DNA from: Vibrio coralliilyticus ATCC BAA-450
GTDB lineage: Bacteria; Pseudomonadota; Gammaproteobacteria; Enterobacterales; Vibrionaceae
Direction of reading: 5' to 3'
DNA: 64,000 nucleotides
Assembly: GCF_000176135.1 (NCBI RefSeq)
Contig: NZ_ACZN01000016.1
Span: 310,001 to 374,000 of the forward strand
The notes below the pieces were generated by a model that did not search any database, had not been told where the DNA came from, and was given only the letters and a program-made list of their open reading frames with translations. This document shows positions 35,033-43,314 of this stretch, in pieces. The position numbers and the translations under genes were made by a program. Every line of letters starts with the position of its first letter. The stretch's first letter is position 1.

Positions 35033-35896
35033 CTAGGCTCCTTCGGTAGATTGTTCAGTGACAGCTTCTTTGGTTTGATAGGCTGGTCCAGAGCTAACCA
35101 TTAAAATCAATCGATAGAGACTGATTTGAATCCAGGTTTTGAATGCAACCCAAGTGTTAAATATACCAACTTGCAGAATGTCTTCTCCCTTTTCAGTATC
35201 AATCCACGTCATAACAAAGCTGTTTACGTTGTGGCGCTTTGCTCTGGGTAACTGGCGGTAGTCTTTTTCAAACCCCATTTCATCGGTTTCTGAGCTGAGA
35301 ACAAAACGCTTCGAGTCAAAGGTAACGGATTCCGGATTGTGGAAGTACTTTTTGACATAACCATTTACCAGCGTTTCTGCAACTCGAGCATAGATTTTAG
35401 AAGGTGGTTTGATTTGGTTGGACTCCGCGGTAGGCCATCCTTTTACAGTAAAACGGCTGAAATTTTCTATGATCCTGGGCGTTGCAGATATGTTGGTGGT
35501 ATAGACTCGTCGATATTTTCTGTAAATGACTTTGGCTAAGCCTGCGGTGGCGAGTGCCAAAAGATTCGTCCCATTGTTTTCTGCGATAACAACGAGTCCT
35601 GCGTGAACAACGGTTAACTTACCTTCGCGAATAATGGGGCTCACCAAAAATCCAATAGGCACTTGTTGCTCTTTATACAAGATGCCGACAACCATGCTTT
35701 GGAATTTGTTACGTATCGCGTCTACATCATCAGCGGCATCTAACAGTCTGTGATCAACTGGTTTCTTGGCGCGTCCATTGATTGAGAGTAACTCATCGTA
35801 AATCTTTAAAAGTGCTTCGTCGCTCAAGTACTTTCCTGGATTAAAGTAATGATGTGTAGTTGTTGGTCCAAAGTGATCTATGTAGGTGTGCGTCAT
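35033..35896 (-). CDS. GNAT-like protein paired with the E1-like gene
   Basis: A 287-residue protein not recognised as a named family. Residues about 65-155 show an acyltransferase-like pattern: GFLVSPIIREGKL, then VVHAGLVVIAENNGTNLLALATAG in place of the acyl-CoA-binding turn, then RRVYTTNISATPRIIENFSRF as in the late GNAT strands. This resembles N-acyl amino acid synthases or autoinducer-synthase-like folds. ATG 35896 is taken because the longer frame to 36199 reads into AT-rich upstream DNA. It precedes and touches the ThiF-like gene. Function is inference only. Confidence 0.7.
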   Translation of the reverse strand: MTHTYIDHFGPTTTHHYFNPGKYLSDEALLKIYDELLSINGRAKKPVDHRLLDAADDVDAIRNKFQSMVVGILYKEQQVPIGFLVSPIIREGKLTVVHAGLVVIAENNGTNLLALATAGLAKVIYRKYRRVYTTNISATPRIIENFSRFTVKGWPTAESNQIKPPSKIYARVAETLVNGYVKKYFHNPESVTFDSKRFVLSSETDEMGFEKDYRQLPRAKRHNVNSFVMTWIDTEKGEDILQVGIFNTWVAFKTWIQISLYRLILMVSSGPAYQTKEAVTEQSTEGA

Positions 35897-36383
35897 AGCA
35901 GCTAGCCTCGTTGTAATTATCATTGCTGTTTTTATGTACGACCTCGGCCTTATAAATAGTGATAATTTACTTTGCATAATCATCATAAATATAAATAAAA
36001 ACAGGAGTTTAATAAAAATTTTGCATATGCTACTGGTTTTATATTTTGGTGAAAGGCAGTAGATCACAAATGATGAATGCAACCAATGTGATATGGAAAA
36101 TTGAACGGCTTGAAAAGGTGGCTTCACATGAGGAAGTGTGGTGGGAGTTGTTGCGACCTCTCGTTGCACTCTATGCTTCGGTGTTAGCTGAACGAGCAAC
36201 TCATCACTTAATAAATCGATGAGTTGCTGGCGTAACTATCTTTAATATTTTTAAAGTTAAGGGTTGATGCCTGCTTAACCTTCTGAAGGCAGGTTTCTCC
36301 AAACACTAGTTATGTTGGGTAAGTTTGGTTATTTATTTGAGTCTAGTAGGCCGCCCCAATCTTGAAGGGGTATTAAGGATATT
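35897..36383. other. 487-bp intergenic region
   Basis: AT-rich promoter-type DNA for the leftward GNAT-like gene (35900-36060), then a candidate 50-residue ORF on the plus strand (36070-36222) whose end overlaps an 11-bp hairpin, AGCAACTCATC with GATGAGTTGCT. The rest shows no clear feature. Confidence 0.5.
36070..36222 (+). CDS. Candidate small protein, 50 residues
   Basis: It begins MMNATNVIWKIERLEKV, continues with an amphipathic segment EEVWWELLRPLVALYASVLA, and ends at a TGA within a hairpin. AAAGG lies about 14 bases upstream, too far for a strong site. No family is recognised. The regular mix of charged and hydrophobic residues makes it worth recording, but it may be chance. Confidence 0.25.
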   Translation: MMNATNVIWKIERLEKVASHEEVWWELLRPLVALYASVLAERATHHLINR

Positions 36384-36797
36384 TTAGTGGCTCACCTTAC
36401 CGCGCAAGGATTTAGTTTGTGATTTTATCCCTTTGGCTTTTAGGCGTCTTTCTTTCGAAGCTCTTGTAGGTTTGGTTGCGCGGCGTTTTTTCTGTACAAC
36501 ATTAGCTGAGCGAATCAGTTCGGCGAGCCGATTAAGTGCGTCTTCTTTGTTCTGCTCTTGAGTGCGGTATTGCTGCGCTTTGATGGTGATAACGCCTTCT
36601 TTCGAGATTCGTGAATCATTTAAGGCCAGCAAGCGCTCTTTATACACCGCAGGAAGTGTTGAGTGCTTAATATCAAACTGCAGGTGTATCGCAGAAGACA
36701 CTTTGTTCACATTCTGGCCACCGGCACCTTGAGCGCGGATTGCCGTTAGTTGAATCTCCCATGCCTGAAGCGTGACTGTGTTTGAAATAGTGAGCAT
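36384..36797 (-). CDS. arfB: Alternative ribosome-rescue factor ArfB (YaeJ)
   Basis: A 137-residue peptidyl-tRNA hydrolase that frees stalled ribosomes. The GGQ motif is in GAGGQNVNKVSSA (near 25-37), as in class I release factors. The basic C-terminal tail (KKRRATKPTRASKERRLKAK and onward) inserts into the empty mRNA channel. There is no stop-codon recognition domain, as expected for ArfB. Length matches E. coli ArfB. Confidence 0.95.
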   Translation of the reverse strand: MLTISNTVTLQAWEIQLTAIRAQGAGGQNVNKVSSAIHLQFDIKHSTLPAVYKERLLALNDSRISKEGVITIKAQQYRTQEQNKEDALNRLAELIRSANVVQKKRRATKPTRASKERRLKAKGIKSQTKSLRGKVSH

Positions 36798-36893
36798 TAA
36801 TGAAGTGGATTTGCGGAGTAATAAGCGAAGTGTAAAGCGAATAGCGGCTAAATACCACGAGCTTTGATAAAACCAAAGCCCGTGAATCTGTGT

Positions 36894-37322
36894 TTATGCT
36901 GAAGTGGCTAGTCGCTGAGCGGTAATACGTTGACGAATAGTGTCGTAAACCCAGTTGAAGCCGATGGAGTAAAGGACGAAAAAAATCACCACGCCAATAT
37001 CCATGACTAATACTGACCAGAATCCGAGTTGCAATGTCCACATTAGAACTGGGAAAGAGATGATCATCATGCCTAATTCGAATCCGAGCCCGTGCAGAAT
37101 ACGTACTTTGGCGGTTCGCTTACTGCGGTCTGCGCCGAATACTTTGTCGTAACCATAGTTGTAAATGTAGTTCCAACCCATCGCTATCAGCGATAGTGCG
37201 ATTGCAAGCCCCGCCATTTTGCCCGCGCCGTTTCCAGTGATCAGCGTTGCTAGCGTCGCCATTAAAATCAAGGCAACCAGTTCAAATAGCACCATATGTA
37301 GAATGCGTTCTTTATGTGACAT
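36894..37322 (-). CDS. PACE family multidrug efflux pump (AceI-like)
   Basis: A 142-residue inner-membrane protein with four helices arranged as two bacterial-transmembrane-pair repeats. RILHMVLFELVAL near residue 5 and ILHGLGFELGMM near 75 carry the paired conserved glutamates, and WNYIYNYGYDKVFG and FNWVYDTIRQR are the matching family motifs. Relatives export chlorhexidine, and short-chain diamines are proposed natural substrates. It is divergent from a LysR gene, the usual PACE arrangement. Confidence 0.93.
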   Translation of the reverse strand: MSHKERILHMVLFELVALILMATLATLITGNGAGKMAGLAIALSLIAMGWNYIYNYGYDKVFGADRSKRTAKVRILHGLGFELGMMIISFPVLMWTLQLGFWSVLVMDIGVVIFFVLYSIGFNWVYDTIRQRITAQRLATSA

Positions 37323-37356
37323 TGTTTCTCTCTCACTTATGTACTGATTATTTGCT

Positions 37357-37377
37357 ATAAATAGTATCGATATTTAT
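37357..37377. promoter_or_regulatory. LysR-type operator between the PACE and LysR genes
   Basis: ATAAATA-N7-TATTTAT, a perfect interrupted inverted repeat in the 91-bp divergent region. Its geometry suits a LysR dimer. Confidence 0.5.
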
Positions 37378-37413
37378 GATTGTATAAAGATAGTAACTAT
37401 CACGAATGATGAT

Positions 37414-38295
37414 ATGTATAACATTGAGCAACTAAGGATGTTTGTTGAAGCCGTTGAGCAGGGCTCCTTTTCCGCCAGCGCGAGAAAATTGGGCAAAGTG
37501 CAGTCAGCGGTGAGTCAGGGAATCAACAATCTAGAGATTGATCTGAATATTCAGCTATTTGATCGTTCGACGCGTAAGCCGACGCTAACCCGTGAAGGGC
37601 GTCAATTGTTTAAGCAGGTCAAAGCGATTGTCTTGCAGGTGGAAGAGCTGAACGCCTCTGTGGAATCGATTGAAAACGGCGATGAGGAACTAATTCGCCT
37701 TGCCGTGGATGATGCGCTCATGGTGCCGAACTTTCCGAAGATACTTCTCCAGTTTGCTGAGAGATTTCCGGCTACAGAGATTGAACTGATTTCGACCGCC
37801 AGTATGGATGTCGTCGAGTCTTTGACTTCACGTCAGGCAGACATTGGCATCATGTTTACTGATTTGGATTTTAGTCAGGACATTCACCCGTGCTTTATTG
37901 GGCATTTACCGTTTAAAGCGATCTGCCATCCTGCTCACCCTCTGGCTGAGCTGGATACGGTCACGATCACTGATGCCATCAAATACCGTCAGTTGTTACC
38001 GCGTGGTGACCAAGGCGCTACCCTACAGCAATTTCCCGTGCTGGCGTCCAAGGTGTGGTGGTCAAACAGCTTTAGCTCGATCAAGCACACTATTCTGCAT
38101 GGCAACTTAGGTTGGTCCTATCTGCCTGCTCACATGGTGGATCCTGCTATTGAGTCAGGCGCCTTGGTTGAGTTGCATGTTTCGATTGATCACAAAACTT
38201 GGAGCCCACCTGTGGATGTGGCGACCTTGAAAAGTTCAGGTAAGGGGCCGGCACTCTTATGGTTGGAAGAGCAACTCAAGCAACTGCTTGACTGA
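37414..38295 (+). CDS. LysR family regulator of the adjacent PACE pump (AceR-like)
   Basis: A 293-residue regulator. The N-terminal winged helix FVEAVEQGSFSASARKLGKVQSAVSQGINNLE is followed by a periplasmic-binding-like effector domain (about 90-290). Divergence from the PACE gene and the inverted repeat between them suggest it activates the pump in response to a substrate, as AceR does in Acinetobacter. Confidence 0.9.
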   Translation: MYNIEQLRMFVEAVEQGSFSASARKLGKVQSAVSQGINNLEIDLNIQLFDRSTRKPTLTREGRQLFKQVKAIVLQVEELNASVESIENGDEELIRLAVDDALMVPNFPKILLQFAERFPATEIELISTASMDVVESLTSRQADIGIMFTDLDFSQDIHPCFIGHLPFKAICHPAHPLAELDTVTITDAIKYRQLLPRGDQGATLQQFPVLASKVWWSNSFSSIKHTILHGNLGWSYLPAHMVDPAIESGALVELHVSIDHKTWSPPVDVATLKSSGKGPALLWLEEQLKQLLD

Positions 38296-38301
38296 TCCTT
38301 A

Positions 38302-38913
38302 TCACGCTTTGGTTGCCAATAAGGCGCCGAAAGAGACAAGCGCAATGCCGCAGGCTTGTTCTAGCCTTTTCTTCAATTTCAGCAAGCGCGTTTGAAGTGT
38401 TGGCGAAGTCAACAGGACGGCCACTAAACCAAACCATAGCCCGTGGAGCAGAATCATATAGCCACCGTAAAACAGCGCTAGAGTCATTTCTTCGCCGTTT
38501 GGAGAAATGACTTGGCTAAAGATACTGACAAAAAACAACATGGTTTTTGGGTTCAATGCGTTACATAGCCAGCCTTGCAATGCATAGCGCCATTGAGCTT
38601 GATGGCTGTCCATGCCTGCTTGTTGCTCTAATTCGTGGCTGCTGGATAAAAATCCTTTTATACCTAGATAAATCAGATACGCAGCGCCGAGATATTTCAG
38701 ACATTGGAAAAGAAAAAGGTTTTGTGAAATTAAGTAACCAATACCTAGAATAGAGTAGGCGATGTGAACCGTAATCGCGGTACTAATGCCAATGGCTGTC
38801 CAAACACCTGCCGCTCTTCCTTGTTGAACACTGTTCCTCAACACTAAGACAAAATCCGCACCGGGACTAATGACAATAAAGAAACCGAGCACGGCTAAAC
38901 TAACAAATTCCAT
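38302..38913 (-). CDS. LysE/RhtB family exporter
   Basis: A 203-residue inner-membrane exporter. VISPGADFVLVLRNSVQQGRAAG near residue 16 and NALNPKTMLFFVSIFSQV near 118 are the family signatures. It is divergent from the next LysR gene across about 100 bp and is probably controlled by it. Convergent with the AceR-like gene, 6 bp apart. Confidence 0.9.
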   Translation of the reverse strand: MEFVSLAVLGFFIVISPGADFVLVLRNSVQQGRAAGVWTAIGISTAITVHIAYSILGIGYLISQNLFLFQCLKYLGAAYLIYLGIKGFLSSSHELEQQAGMDSHQAQWRYALQGWLCNALNPKTMLFFVSIFSQVISPNGEEMTLALFYGGYMILLHGLWFGLVAVLLTSPTLQTRLLKLKKRLEQACGIALVSFGALLATKA

Positions 38914-39016
38914 TGTGAACCTTTGTATATTGTTTATAAGATGCAGCTATTGTAGGAAGCTTTCCTCCTTTCTATAATCGAAACTATCGCCAAAGACTTG
39001 TGAGATAATTTCACAT

Positions 39017-39892
39017 ATGCGTCACCTTAAAGCGTTTCACGCATTCCACATCGCCGCATCGTCCAGCAGTTATACTCAGGCAGCAGATCAGCTCAATTTG
39101 ACGCATGGGGCCGTCAGTAAGCAAATCAAGACATTAGAGCAGTATTTGGATAAGCGCCTGTTTCACAAACAAGGCCGCAATGTGGTGCTAACGGAAGAAG
39201 GGCAACTGCTCAAGAGCTATACCGAGCAGGCGTTTGGCGCTTTATCGGCAGGTGTTGCCAAGCTAAACAGCCTCGATGCTCACTCTTTGGAAGTGTCTTG
39301 TGAGCCCACTCTTACCATGCGCTGGCTGATGCCCAAGCTGGACGAATTCTATTCTCAAACAGGGACAGATGTCCGCTTATCCACGGCAGGCGGCCCAATC
39401 AATCTCGTCAATGCGGGGCTGGATGTCGCGATTCGTCGTGATGATTTCCCGATCCCGTCGCACTATCAGATAACTCCTTTGGTGGAAGAGTGGGCGGGGC
39501 CAGTGTGTACCAAAGAATACTGGGAGAGCATTCAAGGTGATATACAAAATGCCAAGGTGCTGCATTCTCAAACGCGTTTAACAGCGTGGCAAGAGTGGTT
39601 AAACGCTTCGTCTCTCTCAGGAGTCACAACAAAATCCCAGCAAAGCTTTGCTCATTTCTATTTTTGTTTGCAGGCGGCAAGTGACGGGCTTGGGATCGCT
39701 ATAGGTTCTTACCCACTGGTACACCATGACATTCAGCAAGGGCGGTTAATTGCGCCTTTGGGGTTTTCTCTTACTGGGCACAACTATGTTGCCATCCAGG
39801 CTGCCGATCATCATTCGCCACTGAGTGCGCCATTCGTCAACTGGCTTAAATCGGAAATGATTGACTGCTTACCCTGTCACTGCGCAGCATAG
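39017..39892 (+). CDS. LysR family regulator (GcvA-like)
   Basis: A 291-residue regulator. HAFHIAASSSSYTQAADQLNLTHGAVSKQIKTLEQYL is a GcvA-type helix-turn-helix. The effector domain has EPTLTMRWLMPKLDEFY and GLDVAIRRDDFP, also GcvA-like. It probably controls the divergent exporter at 38302-38913. Confidence 0.9.
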   Translation: MRHLKAFHAFHIAASSSSYTQAADQLNLTHGAVSKQIKTLEQYLDKRLFHKQGRNVVLTEEGQLLKSYTEQAFGALSAGVAKLNSLDAHSLEVSCEPTLTMRWLMPKLDEFYSQTGTDVRLSTAGGPINLVNAGLDVAIRRDDFPIPSHYQITPLVEEWAGPVCTKEYWESIQGDIQNAKVLHSQTRLTAWQEWLNASSLSGVTTKSQQSFAHFYFCLQAASDGLGIAIGSYPLVHHDIQQGRLIAPLGFSLTGHNYVAIQAADHHSPLSAPFVNWLKSEMIDCLPCHCAA

Positions 39893-39900
39893 CTCCTACG

Positions 39901-40461
39901 TTATTGACCAGACATTAAAGCTCGGCAATAGAGTGAAAGCGGCCCTGTCATCATGTTTTCATCGAGTTGGTCGGTGTTAGGGTTGCAGTTAAGGGCTAAA
40001 GCAAACCCGTGTAGGTAGTCCGCCAAAAGATCAATGGCATTACGCTCTTCCGCTTCGCTTAAAGACAATGGCGCGATAATAGATTTGAAACGCTCAATGA
40101 AGACCATCGCTGGGCTGACAGATTCCATGCTGAGCAACGTGGTCAATAATCCTGGATAGCTCTTCAACAACTGGACATAGCTGGTTGCTAACTGCGTGAG
40201 CTCATGCTGCCAGTTTTCGTTAGTTTTAGGCAGATAGATGTCTTCAATCAAGGAAACTGTGATGGCTTCCAGCAGCGCATCTTTGTTTTTGAAATAGTAA
40301 TAGATGGCCATCGCGTCGACATCTAACTCGCTGGCAAGTGCCCGTATGCTGGGAATTTTTCCTTGCTCTTTCATCATTGATTTTGCAACCGAAAGAATAC
40401 GTTCCTCACCCAATTGAGCTTTTTCTCCTGCTGGTCTTCCGCGTTTCTTCTTGACAGTCAT
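39901..40461 (-). CDS. TetR family transcriptional repressor
   Basis: A 186-residue repressor. Basic leader KKKRGRPAGEKAQLGEERIL, then a helix-turn-helix IRALASELDVDAMAIYYYFKNKDALLEAI typical of TetR. The C-terminal ligand domain resembles the TetR_C group. It is divergent from the RibD-like gene with a 27-bp perfect palindrome between them, so it very likely represses both. Confidence 0.92.
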   Translation of the reverse strand: MTVKKKRGRPAGEKAQLGEERILSVAKSMMKEQGKIPSIRALASELDVDAMAIYYYFKNKDALLEAITVSLIEDIYLPKTNENWQHELTQLATSYVQLLKSYPGLLTTLLSMESVSPAMVFIERFKSIIAPLSLSEAEERNAIDLLADYLHGFALALNCNPNTDQLDENMMTGPLSLYCRALMSGQ

Positions 40462-40485
40462 TTTGTTATCTCGTTATAGTATTTT

Positions 40486-40512
40486 CATTAATTCTACATT
40501 GTAGAATTAATG
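40486..40512. promoter_or_regulatory. TetR operator, perfect 27-bp palindrome
   Basis: CATTAATTCTACA, one central T, TGTAGAATTAATG. It lies 25 bp before the TetR start and 41 bp before the reductase start. Confidence 0.8.
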
Positions 40513-40552
40513 GTGTCGAGTTCGTTTTACCTATCACTATCGGAGCTGTTTT

Positions 40553-41083
40553 ATGTCTAACATCGTGTTTATTGCTACTAGTCTAGACGGGTATATCGCG
40601 GATAAAGAAGGTGGCCTTGATTGGCTGCATTCTGTCTCGAACCCAGACAATCATGACATGGGGTTCTCCGCAATCATGGAACGCGTCGATGCACTCGTGA
40701 TGGGGCGAAATACATTGGATGTGGTTTTAGGCTTTGGCAGCGAGTGGCCTTATTCCAAACCTGTTTTTGTATTGAGCAATACAATGGACAAGGTGCCGGA
40801 AGGTTATGAAGACAAGGTCTTTCTGGTCAAAGGTGAGCTGAAGGATGTATTGAATGAATTGAATGCTCAGGGCTACAAAGATCTCTACATTGATGGTGGA
40901 AAAACAGTACAAAGCTTCCTTCAGCAAGACCTGATTGATGAGATGGTCCTAACTACTATTCCAGTATTACTTGGTGGTGGCGCGCCGCTGTTTGGTAGCT
41001 TAGTGAAACCATTGAATTTCAAGTTGCATAAGAGTGAAACCCATCTAGGTGCTATTGTTCAAAGTCACTATTTAAGGGCCTGA
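40553..41083 (+). CDS. Dihydrofolate-reductase-fold (RibD C-terminal-like) reductase
   Basis: A 176-residue NAD(P)H-dependent reductase fold. Family marks are FIATSLDGYIADKEGGLDWL at the start, DALVMGRNTLDVVLGF, LYIDGGKTVQSFL and a GGGAPLF turn. It is related to YwjB/YyaP-type proteins rather than to folate or riboflavin enzymes, and the substrate is unknown. GGAG precedes the ATG. Control by the divergent TetR suggests an inducible detoxification role. Confidence 0.9.
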   Translation: MSNIVFIATSLDGYIADKEGGLDWLHSVSNPDNHDMGFSAIMERVDALVMGRNTLDVVLGFGSEWPYSKPVFVLSNTMDKVPEGYEDKVFLVKGELKDVLNELNAQGYKDLYIDGGKTVQSFLQQDLIDEMVLTTIPVLLGGGAPLFGSLVKPLNFKLHKSETHLGAIVQSHYLRA

Positions 41084-41288
41084 AAAAGCGCAGATACATC
41101 AATGTTTTTAACTAGAAATAATTGATATATATAATATTTTAACAACTACTCTCTTAGTCTTTCATCAGCTAAATGTAGTGGTTTTCTATCGCCAGTCACA
41201 CATCCGAATTTAGCGTTCGATTTATTGTTGTAATTGCTTGTTGAAAAGGGCATTTAGACGTCGATAAATCGGACGTAAAGGATTGAAC

Positions 41289-42443
41289 ATGCCACTTTCT
41301 TATGATGATACTCAAAGACTTAGGGAGTTTTACAAAGTTTGCCTCGACAGCCAACATCAGATGTTGGGATATCCAGTTGCGACAGATTACGACTATCAGG
41401 ACCTATCGTCTTTCTTCCAGTTTTCCATTAACAATGTTGGTGACTGGGCGGAAACGTCGAACTACCCAATGAATACCTTTCAGTTTGAGCAGGATGTTGT
41501 TGAGTACTTTTGTCAGCTGTTTCATACCAGCACAGAAAAAGCTTGGGGCTATGTCACCAATGGTGGCACTGAAGGCAATATGTACGGATGCTACTTGGCA
41601 CGTGAACGCTTCCCTGACGGTGTAGTGTACTTCTCTAAGGATACTCACTATTCGGTGATGAAGATTGTTCGCTTTCTCAACGTCGAGCACTGTGTTGTAG
41701 AGTCTCAGGCGAATGGCGAAATGGATTATGACGCGCTAGAGTCCGCTCTTAAGGAAAACCCGAATAAACCACCAATTATCTTCGCCAATATTGGCACAAC
41801 CATGTCCGGAGCAATAGATAACTTAGAGCAGATTCAGGCTCGATTGTATAACGCAGGCTTTAGCCGCGATCAGTACTACTTACATGCGGACGCCGCTTTT
41901 CATGGCATGATCATTCCTTACGTAGACAACCCGCCCAAGTTTTCATTCAGAGACGGCATTGACTCAATATCTGTGTCTGGCCATAAGATGCTGGGCTCAC
42001 CGATTCCGTGTGGCATGGTGCTGGCCCTAAAAGAGCACACCGATAAGATCAGCCATCAGATTGAATACATTGCTGCACCAGATAAAACGCTGACGGGCTC
42101 GCGTAATGGCTTAACGCCTTTGTTTCTGTGGAAGTTTATTCGAAGCACCAGCGAACAAGAAAAAAGAGAGCGAATTCAAAGCTGTCTTGAACTGGCAGAA
42201 GAAACGGTTCAGGTACTTAACAAGCATAATATTCCAGCCTGGCGAAACGCCAATTCAACCATCGTGGTATTCCCTAAGCCTTCTGAAGCGATTTGGAGAA
42301 AGCACCATCTTGCCGTTGCAAATGGTATGGCGCACATCATTATCGCAGGTCAGACAGTGAGAAATCGGAGTAAGCTGAATCAGGTTTTGGATGACTTGAT
42401 GAGTGAGCAAGCCTATACAGAGATGACACTCTCCGAAGAGTAA
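41289..42443 (+). CDS. hdc: PLP-dependent histidine decarboxylase
   Basis: A 384-residue group II decarboxylase that releases CO2 from histidine to give histamine and consumes a proton. NGGTEGNMYGCYLARE contacts the phosphate of PLP. HADAAFHGMIIPY carries the Asp that pairs with the pyridine, and SISVSGHKMLGSPIPCG holds the Schiff-base Lys near residue 233. Length matches the 378-residue enzymes of Morganella, Raoultella and Photobacterium. ATG 41289 follows AGGA. No siderophore genes adjoin it, so acid resistance with the neighbouring HdeA-like and CadC-like genes is more likely than siderophore synthesis. Confidence 0.93.
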   Translation: MPLSYDDTQRLREFYKVCLDSQHQMLGYPVATDYDYQDLSSFFQFSINNVGDWAETSNYPMNTFQFEQDVVEYFCQLFHTSTEKAWGYVTNGGTEGNMYGCYLARERFPDGVVYFSKDTHYSVMKIVRFLNVEHCVVESQANGEMDYDALESALKENPNKPPIIFANIGTTMSGAIDNLEQIQARLYNAGFSRDQYYLHADAAFHGMIIPYVDNPPKFSFRDGIDSISVSGHKMLGSPIPCGMVLALKEHTDKISHQIEYIAAPDKTLTGSRNGLTPLFLWKFIRSTSEQEKRERIQSCLELAEETVQVLNKHNIPAWRNANSTIVVFPKPSEAIWRKHHLAVANGMAHIIIAGQTVRNRSKLNQVLDDLMSEQAYTEMTLSEE

Positions 42444-42448
42444 AAATG

Positions 42449-42470
42449 AAAAGGGCCTGAGCGCCCTTTT
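42449..42470. terminator. Bidirectional terminator after hdc
   Basis: AAAAGGGC, loop CTGAGC, GCCCTTTT, between the convergent hdc and HdeA-like genes. Confidence 0.85.
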
Positions 42471-42485
42471 CTGATAGCGGATAAT

Positions 42486-42809
42486 TTATGAGTGATGCTC
42501 GTCGACAACGATATCATGCAACATGATATCTGGTGTGTCTCGGCATTGCTGCGCCAGTTCATCGATATACGCTTCAATTCCGTTGCTTTCAATAATAACG
42601 GCGACTTCATCCGTGTTGTAATTCCATGACAAGAGATATTCCATCACGACAGGTTGAGTCTGCAATTCCAGTTCGTTGAACTGCTCACAGGTCATTTTAT
42701 CGACGGAGAGTATCTCCTGATCCTCGCACTCGGCATAGCTTTTTACGCTGCTGTAGCCAACAACACCAAATACCGCTGCAAGTATGAGAACGGTGAAAGG
42801 CTTTTTCAC
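42486..42809 (-). CDS. HdeA/HdeB-like periplasmic acid-stress chaperone
   Basis: A 107-residue exported protein. A signal peptide ends near SYAECED. The mature part has MTCEQFNELELQTQPVVMEYL, a central Ile-Glu rich helix, and a second Cys in LAQQCRDTPDIM. Two Cys spaced this way with TCExF and QP are the HdeA pattern. HdeA unfolds at low pH and protects periplasmic proteins. The start is GTG 42809, six bases after GGAG; the overlapping ATG would terminate at once. Confidence 0.8.
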   Translation of the reverse strand: MKKPFTVLILAAVFGVVGYSSVKSYAECEDQEILSVDKMTCEQFNELELQTQPVVMEYLLSWNYNTDEVAVIIESNGIEAYIDELAQQCRDTPDIMLHDIVVDEHHS

Positions 42810-42957
42810 ATCTATCTCCTTAGGACTATTTAATTAAGGCAACAGACTAGTGTGTAACAAGATAAAAAAGATAAAACTAAGATAAACAAAACATCCAATT
42901 TTCGTCATATCCTTATGAATTATTTAATTATTCTATTTTTATGACATGCGTTAGTGG

Positions 42958-43218
42958 ATGAATAGAATGCTTTCTCTTTTCGGTATTCGTGGAGCCTTGG
43001 TTCCGAACTTCGATGGTAATGAGATGCTAAATTTAACCGCTAAAACCTTGTCTGTTGTCGTTCTTGCCTTTGGTGTGAACGATGTTGGGCTGACCAGTGA
43101 ACAGGATGAATTACTGAAGCTACCAAAACCTATTTATGGACTGGATATAGAAGATCTTCACATAGAATTGATTCGATCAGAGTCTGCTTTTGTGAGCCAT
43201 TGGGTAGAACGACAATGA
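42958..43218 (+). CDS. Hypothetical protein, 86 residues
   Basis: It starts MNRMLSLFGIRGALVP and has a short hydrophobic stretch followed by an acidic C-terminal half. It is not recognised and has no convincing ribosome site. It lies between the HdeA-like gene and the CadC-like gene. It could be a real small gene or chance. Confidence 0.35.
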   Translation: MNRMLSLFGIRGALVPNFDGNEMLNLTAKTLSVVVLAFGVNDVGLTSEQDELLKLPKPIYGLDIEDLHIELIRSESAFVSHWVERQ

Positions 43219-43314
43219 AGTCGATAAGAATTGATAATAAATCCAACAAAATCATCTAATTGTATACTATCTTTAATCTGAATTAACGAAATAATAGGGG
43301 CGAGATTTCCAAAT

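Noticed and set aside
41084..41288. Fur box before histidine decarboxylase, which would imply a siderophore role
   Set aside because: The region is AT-rich but has no convincing match to the 19-bp Fur palindrome, and no siderophore genes adjoin it.
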